Assembly (NCBI RefSeq): GCF_900129765.1
Contig: NZ_FQWU01000002.1
Location: forward strand, 806,001-870,000
Direction: 5' to 3'
Length of the DNA: 64,000 nt
From: Massilia sp. CF038
Lineage (GTDB): Bacteria; Pseudomonadota; Gammaproteobacteria; Burkholderiales; Burkholderiaceae_D
Below, piece by piece: positions 24,617 through 34,696 of this stretch. A program made the translations under genes and the position numbers. Below the pieces are notes generated by a model. The model worked only from the letters and a program-made list of their open reading frames with translations. It was not told where the DNA came from and searched no databases. The first letter of the stretch is position 1. Each line of letters begins with the position of its first letter.

Positions 24617-26659
24617 TCAATTGATCTTGACGATCCCTCCCTTGATAGTCAGGGCGCCGCCGCCATCGATCGTTTGCGAGGCGCTGCCCTTGTTGGTCAG
24701 GCTGACCCCGGCGTCGTTGAGCATTGTGGTCCCCGCCTTGTTTTCGAACGCGGTGCCGGCGCTGTTATTGATGGTGGTACCGGCCTTGCATGCCATGCTG
24801 GTCGCCGCTTCGATCGCGACATCCTTGTCCGACTTGATGCTCAGCGAGCCGGTCACCGTGATGGTCAGGTTACCGTCCACCTTGAGCTCATAGTTCTTGG
24901 TCACTGTGTGGGTAAAATTGGCTTTGCTGGTGTGGGTCTCGTCCGCCTCCACCGTCACGCTGCGGGTGCCCTTTTCCACCAGCAGCACCTCATTGCCTTC
25001 CGTGACCGTGCAACTGCGATTGCCCTTGCTCACGACCAGCGTGTCGTTGCCTTCCCCGACCGTGCAGCTGCGATTGCCCTTGCTGACAACCAGCGTGTCA
25101 TTGCCCTCTCCGACCGTGCAGCTGCGATTGCCCTTTTCCACCAGCATCGTGTCGTTGCCCTTGGCGACGGTGCAGCTGCGGTCGTTCTCGACCAGGGTCA
25201 ACATGTCCTTTTGCGCATGCAGGTACAACTCCTCGGCGTCCTTCTTGTCCTCGAAGCGCAGCTCGTTGGACCCGCCCCCGCCCTTGGACGACTGACTGCG
25301 GATGCCGCTGCGGGTCTGGTTGGCCGGCAGCGGCTCGGGATAGGTCTGGGTGGCGTTGTAGACGCCGCCGGTGACAATCGGCCGGTCCGGATCGCCATCG
25401 AGGAAGCTGACCAATACTTCCTGCCCCATACGGGGCAAGAAAAAGGCCCCGAAGCCCAGTCCCGCCGAGCCGTGAGCGACCCGGATCCAGCACGAGCTGT
25501 CTTCATCGCGCTTGCCGCGCTGGTCCCAATGAAACTGGACCTTGACGCGCCCAAATTCATCGGTCCAGATTTCCTCGCCGCTCTTGCCCACCACCGTCGC
25601 GGTCTGGGTTCCGACAATGCGCGCCTTCGGCGTTCTCAGCGGCGCCCGGAATGGCAACGCCAACGGGAACGCCTCGAAGCTGTTGCTGTAGTCCTCGGCG
25701 CTCAGCTCATGGGCCACGCGCCGCAGCACATAGCTGCTGTTCAAGTCGTCGCGGAAGTGTCCACTCAGATCGAACTTGCCGCCAGCGGTGAACGCGCGGC
25801 AGGTGCTGGCGCCACGCAGCGCCCGGCTTGGCTGCGCCAGCGCCTGCATGCGCAAGCTGGCCAAGGCAGTGCCGCCGCCCGCGTCCATGTACCCGCCCGG
25901 ATACTGGTACACACGCGTGTCCCCGCCCGCGCCTTCCGCGCTGGCGCTCAGCGCGGCCGCCGGCGTCTTGAAGTGAAAATCGCCCGACGCGTATTTGCCG
26001 GGCACGGCGCTCTGCTCCATCTCGCAGCGAAACACCAGGTCGAGCCGGTCGCGCGAACTGCTGGTGTCCTGATAGCGCGCCTGCGCCAGTCCCGTACACG
26101 GGCGGTAATGGTCCGCGTCGTCCAGCAGCACCATGGTATGGCTGGCGCCTTCATGCTCGAAGCAATAGAAAATACCTTCTTCTTCCATCAGGCGCGAAAC
26201 GAAGTCGAATGCGCTCTCGTTGTACTGCACGCAGTAGTCGCGCTCGGCATAAGTGCCGCTCAAGGCATTCTTGAAGCCCGAGAAGCCCAGCTCGGCGAAC
26301 AGCGCGCAGATAATGTCCGGCACCGTTTTGCGCTGGTAGATGCGCGCATCGGCGTCCAGCGTCAACCACCATAGCCAGGGCCGCAATTCGGCCCGGTAGG
26401 TGGCGCTGCCCGCGCTGCCCCCCGTCTGCACGAAGCGCGTCACCACCCCGTTGAAGGTGCGCAGCGCGCCGTCAGCCAGCGCGACCGACACCGTGGCCGC
26501 CTTGCCGACCATGGCCTGGAGGTCGATGGCGACATCGGCCGAATGCAGCTCGAGGTGGTACACGAACAATTCACTGAGCGCCTCTTCGCCGTGCATGCGG
26601 GACAATTGCAGCTGGTCGGCTCCCAGCGCCGTGCTGAGCGAAACAACATTGGTCGTCAT
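24617..26659 (-). CDS. vgrG: VgrG spike protein
   Basis: 680 aa from the ATG at 26657-26659, which overlaps the clpV stop (ATGA). The gp27-like N-terminal half (FVYHLELHSADVAIDLQAMV, RDYCVQYNESAFDFVSRLME) is followed by the gp5 OB-fold (GEEIWTDEFGRVKVQFHWD) and a C-terminal beta-helix. The beta-helix contains near-identical 18-residue units, RSCTVGEGNDTLVV type, giving a 54-bp tandem repeat at about 24963-25178. No extra C-terminal domain follows, so it is a plain spike carrying separate effectors. Confidence 0.95.
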   Translation of the reverse strand: MTTNVVSLSTALGADQLQLSRMHGEEALSELFVYHLELHSADVAIDLQAMVGKAATVSVALADGALRTFNGVVTRFVQTGGSAGSATYRAELRPWLWWLTLDADARIYQRKTVPDIICALFAELGFSGFKNALSGTYAERDYCVQYNESAFDFVSRLMEEEGIFYCFEHEGASHTMVLLDDADHYRPCTGLAQARYQDTSSSRDRLDLVFRCEMEQSAVPGKYASGDFHFKTPAAALSASAEGAGGDTRVYQYPGGYMDAGGGTALASLRMQALAQPSRALRGASTCRAFTAGGKFDLSGHFRDDLNSSYVLRRVAHELSAEDYSNSFEAFPLALPFRAPLRTPKARIVGTQTATVVGKSGEEIWTDEFGRVKVQFHWDQRGKRDEDSSCWIRVAHGSAGLGFGAFFLPRMGQEVLVSFLDGDPDRPIVTGGVYNATQTYPEPLPANQTRSGIRSQSSKGGGGSNELRFEDKKDAEELYLHAQKDMLTLVENDRSCTVAKGNDTMLVEKGNRSCTVGEGNDTLVVSKGNRSCTVGEGNDTLVVSKGNRSCTVTEGNEVLLVEKGTRSVTVEADETHTSKANFTHTVTKNYELKVDGNLTITVTGSLSIKSDKDVAIEAATSMACKAGTTINNSAGTAFENKAGTTMLNDAGVSLTNKGSASQTIDGGGALTIKGGIVKIN
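24963..25178 (-). repeat. 54-bp tandem repeat inside vgrG
   Basis: Four units of 54 bases, plus a partial one, encode 18-residue beta-helix turns. The central copies are almost identical, the outer ones diverged, as expected from recent unit expansion. In frame, so length can vary without breaking the protein. Confidence 0.75.
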
Positions 26660-29211
26660 GCCGTCACCTCGCTGTCGAAGCTGTAGTCGAACGCGACGCC
26701 ATCGCCTGCCCCCACCCGCACACTGGCGAAGGGGCGTTGACACGCCAACCGCTCGAGCACCCGTTCAGCCAGTTCCGGCAACAAGGTCTGGGTCAGGATC
26801 TGGTCGATATGGCGCGCCCCGCCGAGCGCAGCACCGCAGCGCTGCCCGATCAGTGGCGCCAGCGACGTATCGTAGTGCAAGCGGGCGCCGTGGCTGCGCT
26901 CGAAACGCAGGCGGATCCGCTCCAGCTTGAGTGCGACAATGCGCGCGATCTGTACCGCTCCCAACGCAGCGTAGGGAACGACCACCATGCGCGCCAGCAG
27001 GGCCGGCGCGAAGTGGGCCTGCAATGCCGCTTGCAGCGCGTCGCCCGCGGCGCCTTCGCCTGGCTGCGCGTGTCCCAGGTTCGATGTCATCAGGATCACC
27101 GCATTCCTGAAATCGACCGCCAGACCCTGCCCGTCCTCCATGCTGCCTTTGTCGAATACCTTGTAAAACAGCTCCATCACATCGGCATGGGCCTTTTCTA
27201 CCTCGTCGAGCAGCAGCACGCAATACGGGCGGCGCCGCACCGCCTCGGTGAGCACCCCGCCGCGCCCGTAGCCAACATAGCCGGGCGGCGCGCCCTGCAG
27301 GCGGGCCACGCTGTGGGCTTCCTGGAATTCCGACATATTGACCACTATCATGTTGCGTTCGCCGCCGTACAGCAGATCGGCCAGGGCCCCCGCCGTCTCG
27401 CTCTTGCCAACGCCGGACGGGCCGACCAGCAGGAACACCCCAACCGGCTTGTGCGGATCGTCCAGCTCCGCATGAAAGGTGCGCAGGCGGCGCGCAATGG
27501 TGTCGAGCGCGCTGTCCTGCCCCACCACGCGTTCGGCCAGGCGGTCCTTCAAATGCAGCATGGTATGCAGCTCGTCGCTGAGCATCTTCCCGACCGGCAC
27601 CCCGGTCCAGGCGCCCACCACGGCCGCCACCGCCGCCGAATCGACGCACAGCGGCACCATCGGCTGCTCGTTCTGGATCACGGCCAAGCCAGTCTCTAGG
27701 CGTTCGAGCTCGATCGACAGCCGCGCAACGCTGTCGGGCGCGTCATCCTCGTCATGATCGCCATCGTCGGCCGCCAGCTGCAATTGCGCGCGCTTGTCCA
27801 GCACCGCCTGCACGGCGCTGCGTTCGAGCGTCAGGCGCGGCCCCAGTTCGGCTTCGCGTGCGCGGCTGTGCGCCAGGCGCGCGCGCAACTCGTCGATGCG
27901 TGCGGCGTAGTCGGTCCCGGCCAGCGCCTCGCGGCCCAGGGCACGCAATTCGAGCTCGCACGCTCCAATCGTGTGCCGCAGCGTTTCCAGTTCCGCCGGG
28001 GCGCCGGTCTGCCCCAGGCCCACCCGCGCGCACGCGGTGTCGAGTACATTGATCGCCTTGTCGGGCAACTTGCGTTCGCTGATGTAGCGCTGCGACAGGC
28101 GCACCGCGTCGCGCACGGCGGCGTCGAGCACTGTGACGCCATGGTGGCGCTCCAGCGTGGCGACCACGCCGCGCAGCATCGTCACGGCCGCCTCTTCGTC
28201 CGGCTCATCGACGCGGATCACCTGGAAGCGGCGCGCCAGCGCCGCATCCCTGTCGACATACTGCTTGTATTCACTCCAGGTGGTGGCAGCGATGGTGCGC
28301 AGTTCGCCCCGCGCCAGGGCCGGCTTGAGCAGGTTGGCAGCGTCGCCCTGCCCTTCGGCGCCGCCAGCGCCGATCAGCTGGTGCGCCTCGTCGATAAACA
28401 GGATCACCGCGCCGCGCGCCGCGGCCACCTCGCCGATCACCTGCTTGAGCCGGCTCTCGAACTCGCCGCGCATGCCTGCACCGGCCTGCAACAGGCCCAG
28501 GTCGAGCGCCAGGACGGCGACCCCGGCCAGCGCGGGCGGCACGTCGCCAGCGGCCACGCGAGCGGCGAAGCCCTCGACGACGGCGGTTTTGCCCACACCG
28601 GGCTCGCCGACGAGCATCGGGTTATTCTGGCGCCGGCGCATCAGGATATCGATAATCTGGCGCACTTCCGCTTCGCGCCCGCTGATCGGGTCGTAGCCAC
28701 GCGCGCGCGCCTGCGCGGTCAAGTCGACGGTGAAACGCTCCAGCGGCGACGTGCCGGCGCCGCTGTTGCAAAGCTCGCCCAGGCGCGCCCGATCGATTGC
28801 CGCCAGCGCGGGCGCGGCACGCAGCAGAGCGGCGCACTGGTCGCCTTCGCGCAGCAGCGCGGCCAGCAAAATAGGCGGCGTCACCTGCGCCTCGTTGTGC
28901 TCGAGCGACGCGATCAGCCAGGCGTTTTGCAGCCATGGCAGGATAGCGGGCGCCATGGCGGGAATGCACGGTGCGCCCGCGCCCATGCCGTCGATGGCCA
29001 GCCGCAACTGGCCAAGCGCCGCCGCGTGGCCAACGTTCAAGCGCATCAGAATTGCCTTCAACGGGCACGCATCGGCCGCCAGCATCCGTTCCAGCACGTG
29101 TTCCACCTGCACCGCGGCATGACGGCGCTGCTGGCACGCATCCGCCGCCTGCTCGAAGGCCAGACGCGCGGGGCCATCGAGCCGCCCGATCAAGGTGCGC
29201 AGCGCGATCAT
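26656..29211 (-). CDS. clpV: T6SS ATPase ClpV
   Basis: 851 aa from the ATG at 29209-29211, which overlaps the tssG stop (ATGA) and has GGGAAG upstream; an in-frame ATG 12 bases earlier is possible. Two AAA+ modules: first Walker A GEPGVGKT (about 202) and second GPSGVGKS, with the inserted coiled-coil middle domain and FIDEAHQL and LLLDEVEKAH Walker B motifs. ClpV disassembles contracted TssB/TssC sheaths for reuse. Confidence 0.95.
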   Translation of the reverse strand: MIALRTLIGRLDGPARLAFEQAADACQQRRHAAVQVEHVLERMLAADACPLKAILMRLNVGHAAALGQLRLAIDGMGAGAPCIPAMAPAILPWLQNAWLIASLEHNEAQVTPPILLAALLREGDQCAALLRAAPALAAIDRARLGELCNSGAGTSPLERFTVDLTAQARARGYDPISGREAEVRQIIDILMRRRQNNPMLVGEPGVGKTAVVEGFAARVAAGDVPPALAGVAVLALDLGLLQAGAGMRGEFESRLKQVIGEVAAARGAVILFIDEAHQLIGAGGAEGQGDAANLLKPALARGELRTIAATTWSEYKQYVDRDAALARRFQVIRVDEPDEEAAVTMLRGVVATLERHHGVTVLDAAVRDAVRLSQRYISERKLPDKAINVLDTACARVGLGQTGAPAELETLRHTIGACELELRALGREALAGTDYAARIDELRARLAHSRAREAELGPRLTLERSAVQAVLDKRAQLQLAADDGDHDEDDAPDSVARLSIELERLETGLAVIQNEQPMVPLCVDSAAVAAVVGAWTGVPVGKMLSDELHTMLHLKDRLAERVVGQDSALDTIARRLRTFHAELDDPHKPVGVFLLVGPSGVGKSETAGALADLLYGGERNMIVVNMSEFQEAHSVARLQGAPPGYVGYGRGGVLTEAVRRRPYCVLLLDEVEKAHADVMELFYKVFDKGSMEDGQGLAVDFRNAVILMTSNLGHAQPGEGAAGDALQAALQAHFAPALLARMVVVPYAALGAVQIARIVALKLERIRLRFERSHGARLHYDTSLAPLIGQRCGAALGGARHIDQILTQTLLPELAERVLERLACQRPFASVRVGAGDGVAFDYSFDSEVTA

Positions 29212-30275
29212 CGGTCTTCCCATCGGCCCAGCGCGAAGCGGGTGGTACGCGCGCTCCCGCTATGCTGCCCGAGCCACGCAGTGCGCGACAGCACCCCCAG
29301 CGCTTCCTCGCGCACCGCATCGGGCGCCAACGTCAACACGATGTCGACGTCGACATCGTCGCGCAGGTAGAAGCGGGTCATGAAGGTCAGCCGGGGGGCA
29401 TCGGCCCCGCCAGGCATCAGGGCCTGATAGGCGGCCATCGACAGGGGCCCGAACGTGAGCACGATCTTGCCCCTGGCATCCCAGGCGCGCCGGCCAAGCA
29501 TGGTTTGCTGGCCCAGCACGCAATTCCGGCCGCGCGCACCAAGCACGCTCTGGAATGCGGCGTCCACCGGCATCCAGCACCCATGATGCTGGCTGCCGCG
29601 CACGCCGGTGCCGAAGGCATCGCTCAGCATGGTCTCCAGGCCGGCCATCGCGCGGTTGCGCCTGGCCAGGATGCCGGCGTAGCGCAGCAGGCAACGCGGA
29701 TCGACTTGCGGTTGCGGGAGCGATCCGCCCTGCTGGCGCACGCCCTCGTTGTAGCCGATCAGCTGAAACAGAATGCGCTCGAGCAGTGCCGTGCGGTGGC
29801 GCGATTCAGCCCCCAGCGCGATGCTGTGCTTGCGCCGGCCCCGATAGAAATACGACAGCAGGCGGTGATTGAAGATGTCGAGGAAGTCGCGCGCGTCGTC
29901 GTCCGCCTGGCCGGGCGCGGGCCGGTGCAACTGGTGCGCGCCCGCCGGGCGCGCGCGCTGCAACACCATTTCGGAATATGGCTGCGGCAGCGGCCCCTCG
30001 TTGCCGGCCAACCCCATGAACGCGACTTCAACCTGGGTGCCGCCCAGCGCCGAGAGCCTGGCCGCCCCGAGCACATCGCTGGTCGAGAACGCAAAGCCGA
30101 CCTTGGCCCGAAAGCGCACCGCTTCGTGCGCCGGTTCGGCCCCGCCGCCGATCTCGGTGGCTCCCGGCACCGCCCGCTCCAGCAGGCGCACGAGTTGCAC
30201 GAATTCATAGCGATCGGCCTGCTCGCGCAGATGCGATGGCAGCGTATGCGTGTTTAATTGATCGAAGGCGCCCAT
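29208..30275 (-). CDS. tssG: T6SS baseplate protein TssG
   Basis: 355 aa. MGAFDQLNTHTLPSHLREQA and EFVQLVRLLE are the family's N-terminal pattern; VGFAFSTSDV and FMGLAGNEGPLPQPYSEM follow. Overlaps the preceding tssF frame by 22 bases. TssG forms the baseplate wedge with TssE, TssF and TssK. Cytoplasmic. Confidence 0.93.
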   Translation of the reverse strand: MGAFDQLNTHTLPSHLREQADRYEFVQLVRLLERAVPGATEIGGGAEPAHEAVRFRAKVGFAFSTSDVLGAARLSALGGTQVEVAFMGLAGNEGPLPQPYSEMVLQRARPAGAHQLHRPAPGQADDDARDFLDIFNHRLLSYFYRGRRKHSIALGAESRHRTALLERILFQLIGYNEGVRQQGGSLPQPQVDPRCLLRYAGILARRNRAMAGLETMLSDAFGTGVRGSQHHGCWMPVDAAFQSVLGARGRNCVLGQQTMLGRRAWDARGKIVLTFGPLSMAAYQALMPGGADAPRLTFMTRFYLRDDVDVDIVLTLAPDAVREEALGVLSRTAWLGQHSGSARTTRFALGRWEDR

Positions 30276-32128
30276 GCTTTCACCTTGTTGAGTCCATCCA
30301 TCACGGTCACGCTGGCGAAGGAATTGACCGACACGTACATCGGCAAGAAGCGCTGCAGCACAGCGGCCAGCATGAGCGGCGTGCCTTCACTGAAGTCGCC
30401 CCGCTTGAACGCCAACACCAGCTCAATCCCGCGCCGGAACCCGGGTGCCGGTCCGCTGCGCACCGCACGCACCACCGACTTGTACTCGACGCTCTTGAGC
30501 GCCCGGATCTGGCGCGCGCCCGCCACGCTGTCGCCGCTGTTGCACAGATCGAGCAACTGCTGCAGTGCCGCGCAAGCGTCGTTCTGCCCGGGGTCATGAT
30601 TGAGCGAGAGCTGGTTCAGATTGAGCAAGGACGCCAGGCGCCACAGCGACTCGCCGTCCAGCGGCGGTGCAATCTGGCGCGTGGGCTGGTACAGGCAGGC
30701 CGCGGGCAGCACGCCGATGCTGGCGTCGGCCTGGAAGCAGGCCCGCGCGGGCGGCGTGTCGATCTGGTCGGGGCGGATCGCCGCCGCCAGGTCGCGGTTG
30801 GTACACAGGACCGTGGCGCTGATCAGGGGCGCCGCCTCGGCCACACCGTCGATGCCGACCGCACCGACAAACGACAGGAACATGTCGGTGCCGCTGTGCC
30901 CTGCGGCCAGCGCATGGTCGCGCCGCGCCACCCAGAACGGCGCCTGGGCCGCCGCACCCAGCTGCGCTGCCAGGGCGTACGCGGTGAGCGGCTTGCCGCG
31001 CTGGCCGTCCGCGTAGCCAGCCTGCAGCGCCAGGACGGAATGAATTTCCGTGCTCGCTTCGCGCCGTTGATCGGCCACCAGGCGGTATTCGACGCTGCGC
31101 TGGTCGAGCCGGATCGCTTCGCTGGTGCGCTCGAACAAGTTGACGGCGGGCGTGCAGCCAAGCTGAAACTGGCTGGCCCGGATCTGCATCGATTGGTCGG
31201 CCTGGCCGCTGAACAGGATCAGCAGCTCGACGCAGTCGCGCAGCGGTTCCGGGGCCAGCATGTCGAGCGCGGTGCCGAAGCCGCTCGCGTTGAAGAACAT
31301 GAACTTGCGCGGAAAGCAAAAGTACTCCTGCAGCAGGCGATAAGCCGGATCGCCGTTGGCGGCAGCAGGCAGCAGCGCTTCATCGGGCCCGAAGCCGACC
31401 TCCTGCCAGCCGATGCGGGCGCCGCGCGCCGCGGCGAATCCGCCCCTGGCCACCACTTGCACCTCCGTCAAATTACACAACAGCATGTCATACAGCGGAT
31501 TGACCTGCCCCCAGTCGCCATACAGATGAAAACGCAGATCGTCCGGCGCGATCTGTCCTTCCTGGCGTCCAAAGCCGGTGCCGCTGCATTGCAGGCGCAC
31601 GCGCAGCACCTGGGTCACGTCGGACCGCTCCTTGATGGCCGGGTGCAGGCGCGCATCTTCCATCGTCGCTTCGGTCACCGCAATCGGCCAGACGTCGACC
31701 GGATAGCAGGTGCGGAACTGGCACGGCACGTCGGCCAGGTCCGGGGTGCGCTCGCGCCGTCCGAACGCGTGCAAGGGCGTGCCGCGTGCCACCGTGCGGC
31801 GGGCGCTGGCCAGCCCCTGGCTCAGGTCCGGCGCGAAACGCACCACCGTCATGGCCGGCAAGGGCGCCATGAAGCCCGGCTGCAGCGCTTCGAGCAGCGC
31901 CCCGGCGATTTGCGGAAATTCGCTGTCGAGATCGCGCCGCAGGCGGCCGGTGAGGAAGGCGAACGACTCGATCAGTCGTTCCACATGCGGATCGGGTGAC
32001 TCCAGCCCGCCCAGCTCCAGCCGGCCCGCCATTTCCGGATGCTTGCGCGCGAACTCGCGTCCGGCGTTGCGCAGGTAGTCCAGCTCGCGCCGGTAGTAGG
32101 CAAGCGGATCGTCGGCGCTGCGGCTCAT
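30254..32128 (-). CDS. tssF: T6SS baseplate protein TssF
   Basis: 624 aa from the ATG at 32126-32128, sharing one base with the tssE stop (TGATG). LAYYRRELDYLRNAGREFA at the N-terminus and ESFAFLTGRLRRDLDSEFPQ are hallmark TssF sequence. Length is typical. Two copies assemble with one TssG in each wedge. Confidence 0.94.
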   Translation of the reverse strand: MSRSADDPLAYYRRELDYLRNAGREFARKHPEMAGRLELGGLESPDPHVERLIESFAFLTGRLRRDLDSEFPQIAGALLEALQPGFMAPLPAMTVVRFAPDLSQGLASARRTVARGTPLHAFGRRERTPDLADVPCQFRTCYPVDVWPIAVTEATMEDARLHPAIKERSDVTQVLRVRLQCSGTGFGRQEGQIAPDDLRFHLYGDWGQVNPLYDMLLCNLTEVQVVARGGFAAARGARIGWQEVGFGPDEALLPAAANGDPAYRLLQEYFCFPRKFMFFNASGFGTALDMLAPEPLRDCVELLILFSGQADQSMQIRASQFQLGCTPAVNLFERTSEAIRLDQRSVEYRLVADQRREASTEIHSVLALQAGYADGQRGKPLTAYALAAQLGAAAQAPFWVARRDHALAAGHSGTDMFLSFVGAVGIDGVAEAAPLISATVLCTNRDLAAAIRPDQIDTPPARACFQADASIGVLPAACLYQPTRQIAPPLDGESLWRLASLLNLNQLSLNHDPGQNDACAALQQLLDLCNSGDSVAGARQIRALKSVEYKSVVRAVRSGPAPGFRRGIELVLAFKRGDFSEGTPLMLAAVLQRFLPMYVSVNSFASVTVMDGLNKVKAWAPSIN

Positions 32129-32613
32129 CACGCCGCCAGCCCGGCGCCATCGCCATTCGCGCTCAGATTAAAGCGCACCGGCTCGAGCCGGCCGTTGACC
32201 AGCACCGCGCCGCGTATGCCCACCTGCAGCGCATGGCGGCAATTGGGCAGCAGCGCGATCTCGACCTCCACCTGGCGCAGGCGCGGCTCGAAGGCGACGA
32301 TGGTGTCGCGCACCAGCGACACCAGGCGTGCCCGGTCGGCGCTGCTGCCGCTGCACAGGGCCGAGTAATCGGGCAGCCCATAGTCGATCACCGACCGTTC
32401 GCGCGTGGCCAGCACCGCCAGCGGGCAGGCGCAGCGCGTGTTGAGCAAGCGCGTGAGCTCCTGCTCGATCGAACACTCCAGCGGTGACAGGTTCACCTCG
32501 GTGCCGTCCTGGCGCGCTCCATGCCAGGCCAGCACCGAGGCGTCGCCGCCGCGCGCGTGGAAGCGCTCGAACAGGGGCACGCGGCCGCCCAGGACGTGGT
32601 TGAGCGTGCCCAT
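32128..32613 (-). CDS. tssE: T6SS baseplate protein TssE
   Basis: 161 aa with a gp25-like lysozyme-fold domain: CSIEQELTRLLNTRCACP and SVIDYGLPDYSAL are the conserved core, with the ExxR-like RLRQVEVEIALL near the end. It links the baseplate to the start of the sheath. Three bases separate it from hcp. Confidence 0.93.
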   Translation of the reverse strand: MGTLNHVLGGRVPLFERFHARGGDASVLAWHGARQDGTEVNLSPLECSIEQELTRLLNTRCACPLAVLATRERSVIDYGLPDYSALCSGSSADRARLVSLVRDTIVAFEPRLRQVEVEIALLPNCRHALQVGIRGAVLVNGRLEPVRFNLSANGDGAGLAA

Positions 32614-32616
32614 CGC

Positions 32617-33099
32617 TTAGGCCGCCGTATTGGTCTTCATGTCCCAAATCCCCGGCGCCACGCCCTGCTTGGTCGAATCGGGGTTTTGCGACGTGTAGTC
32701 CCACTGGATGCCGGTGAAGTTGAGCGTCATCGTCTCGGACGGCTTGTCGCCTCCCGACGAGGCCGCGCTGATGCTCGACACCATGGCGTCGCGCAGCTTG
32801 TAGATCATCAGCGGCATGACAGCGCCGTTCTCGTTGCGGCCGATGGTCACGGTCGCGTCGCCGATCTTCTTGCCTTCGCAGCAGGTCTGGTTGAGCACCG
32901 GTGACGCTTGGTCCATGTACTTGGAAATCGTCATGTCCTGGACGTTGGGCTTGCCCGACGTGCGTTCGCGGTTGCTGGGGTCGCTGGTCAGCTGCATGGC
33001 GACGGCGTGGCTGAACGACAGACATTCGATCTTGTCTTCAAAGCCTTTGAGCAGGCATTCGCCTTTGATGCCTGGCAAGTCAAGGATAATCACATCCAC
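32617..33099 (-). CDS. hcp: Hcp tube protein
   Basis: 160 aa from the GTG at 33097-33099, with AAAGGA upstream; the frame is open further but lacks any start signal. DVIILDLPGIKGECLLKGFE and the conserved LNFTGIQWDYTSQN belong to the Hcp family, a hexameric ring that stacks into the inner tube. A 61-base gap separates it from tssC. TssC and hcp adjacency is normal. Confidence 0.94.
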   Translation of the reverse strand: MDVIILDLPGIKGECLLKGFEDKIECLSFSHAVAMQLTSDPSNRERTSGKPNVQDMTISKYMDQASPVLNQTCCEGKKIGDATVTIGRNENGAVMPLMIYKLRDAMVSSISAASSGGDKPSETMTLNFTGIQWDYTSQNPDSTKQGVAPGIWDMKTNTAA

Positions 33100-33160
33100 G
33101 GTAATTCCTTTCAATAGTCGTTGTTGTGGCGCGGCCTGCAACAGGCCGCAGTCGGGTCGG

Positions 33161-34654
33161 TTACGCCGTCACGGGCTGGGGCAGCTCGGCCACCAGGCGG
33201 ATCGACGCCGTCAGTTCTTCGAGCTGGAAATGCGGCCGCAGGAACACGGTGGCGCGAAATACCCCTGGCTTGGCCGCGTCTTCGGTCACGTCGATGCGCG
33301 CTTCGCGCAAGGGGTACTGGGCCTTGAGCGATTGCGACGCATTGTCATTGACCAGTACGTAGTCGGCAATCCAGGTATTGAGGTAGTTCGACACGCTTTC
33401 GCGCGAGGCGAAGCTGCCGATCTTGTCGCGCATGATGACCTTGATGTAATGGGCAAAGCGCGAAGCGGCCAGAATGCACGGCAGCTGGGCCGACAGGCGC
33501 GCATTGGCGGTGGCCAGCGGCTTGTTGTAGACGGCTGGCTTGTTGACGGTCTGGCCGCCGAAGAAGGCCGCGAAATTTTCGTTCTTCTTGTGGACCACCG
33601 CGATGAAGCCCAGGTCATTGAGCTCCTTTTCGCGCCGGTCCGTGATCAACACTTCGGTCGGGCACTTGGCGGCGATATCGCCTTCGGCGGTGTCGAAGGT
33701 GTGGATCGGCAGCCCGGCCACGACGCCGCCGCCTTCGACCCCGCGAATGGCGGCCGACCAGCCGTACTGGGCGAATGCCTCGGTGATCCGCTGCGTGAGC
33801 AGATAAGCCGAATTACCCCACAGGTAAGCGTCGTGGGCCATGCCTTCGCACGTTTCTTCATACCTGAAGGTGGGAACCGGAACCGTCTTTTCGCCGTACG
33901 GCAGGCGCAGCAGGTAGCGCGGCAGCGTCAACGCGACATAGCGTGCATCTTCGGTCTCGCGGAAAGCGCGCCAGGCCGACAGTTCGGCACTCTCGAACGT
34001 CTTGGCCAGGTCGCGCGGCACGCCCAGACCGGTAAACGACGCCATGTCGAACAGCTCAGGCGCGGCCGCGGTGATGAATGGCGCGTGCGCCATGGCGGCC
34101 ACGCCGGCGATTTTGGCCAGCATGCCCAGGTCGGCCACGCTGCGGCTGATGTGGTAATCGCCCACCAGCACGCTGAACGGATTGCCACCGAAGGTGCCGT
34201 ATTCGTCTTCGTACACCTTCTTGAACATATTGCTTTGATCGTGATCGACCGCCTTCTTGAGGTCGGTGGCCAGCTCCTCCTTGGTCATGTTAATGACGCG
34301 CAATTTGAGGCGGGTGCTGGTCTCGCTGTTCTGCACCAGGTCGTGCAAGCCGCGCCAGGATTGTTCCAGCGCCTGGAACTGCGGGGCATGCATGATCTGG
34401 TTCAGGCTCTCGGTCAGCTTGGCGTCGATCGCATCGATGCGTTCCTGCAGCGTCTGCATCAAGCTCTTTTCGGCAGGCCGTGGGACGATTTCTCCTTTGA
34501 CCGACTGGTCGACAAAGCGCTCAAGTAATTTCTTGGCGACCGGATGCTGTTCCTTTTGCAGCGCCATGCGGCCTTCGGTGATGATATCGTCCAGCAAATC
34601 CCAGTTGGCAGCGCTGGCGGCCGGCGCGCCGGCCGATGTCTGTGTCTCATTCAT
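33161..34654 (-). CDS. tssC: Sheath large subunit TssC
   Basis: 497 aa, with GAGGAA before the ATG. LEQSWRGLHDLVQNSETS and FSVLVGDYHISRSVADLGML are highly conserved TssC sequence, as is the C-terminal FLRPHFQLEELTASIRLVAE. It forms the contractile sheath with TssB. Confidence 0.96.
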   Translation of the reverse strand: MNETQTSAGAPAASAANWDLLDDIITEGRMALQKEQHPVAKKLLERFVDQSVKGEIVPRPAEKSLMQTLQERIDAIDAKLTESLNQIMHAPQFQALEQSWRGLHDLVQNSETSTRLKLRVINMTKEELATDLKKAVDHDQSNMFKKVYEDEYGTFGGNPFSVLVGDYHISRSVADLGMLAKIAGVAAMAHAPFITAAAPELFDMASFTGLGVPRDLAKTFESAELSAWRAFRETEDARYVALTLPRYLLRLPYGEKTVPVPTFRYEETCEGMAHDAYLWGNSAYLLTQRITEAFAQYGWSAAIRGVEGGGVVAGLPIHTFDTAEGDIAAKCPTEVLITDRREKELNDLGFIAVVHKKNENFAAFFGGQTVNKPAVYNKPLATANARLSAQLPCILAASRFAHYIKVIMRDKIGSFASRESVSNYLNTWIADYVLVNDNASQSLKAQYPLREARIDVTEDAAKPGVFRATVFLRPHFQLEELTASIRLVAELPQPVTA

Positions 34655-34696
34655 GTCGATTCCTCTTGTCGTGGTGTTGATCGTGGGCAGCGTTTA

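Noticed and set aside
24575-26374. Plus-strand 599-codon open frame opposite vgrG
   Set aside because: A shadow of a high-GC gene: the real gene on the other strand has clear family motifs, and this frame's product is His/Arg/Ala-rich without motifs.
30236-34528. Long plus-strand frames (about 570-590 codons) opposite tssC, hcp, tssE and tssF
   Set aside because: Same reason: antisense shadows in GC-rich coding DNA with no domain or start signal.
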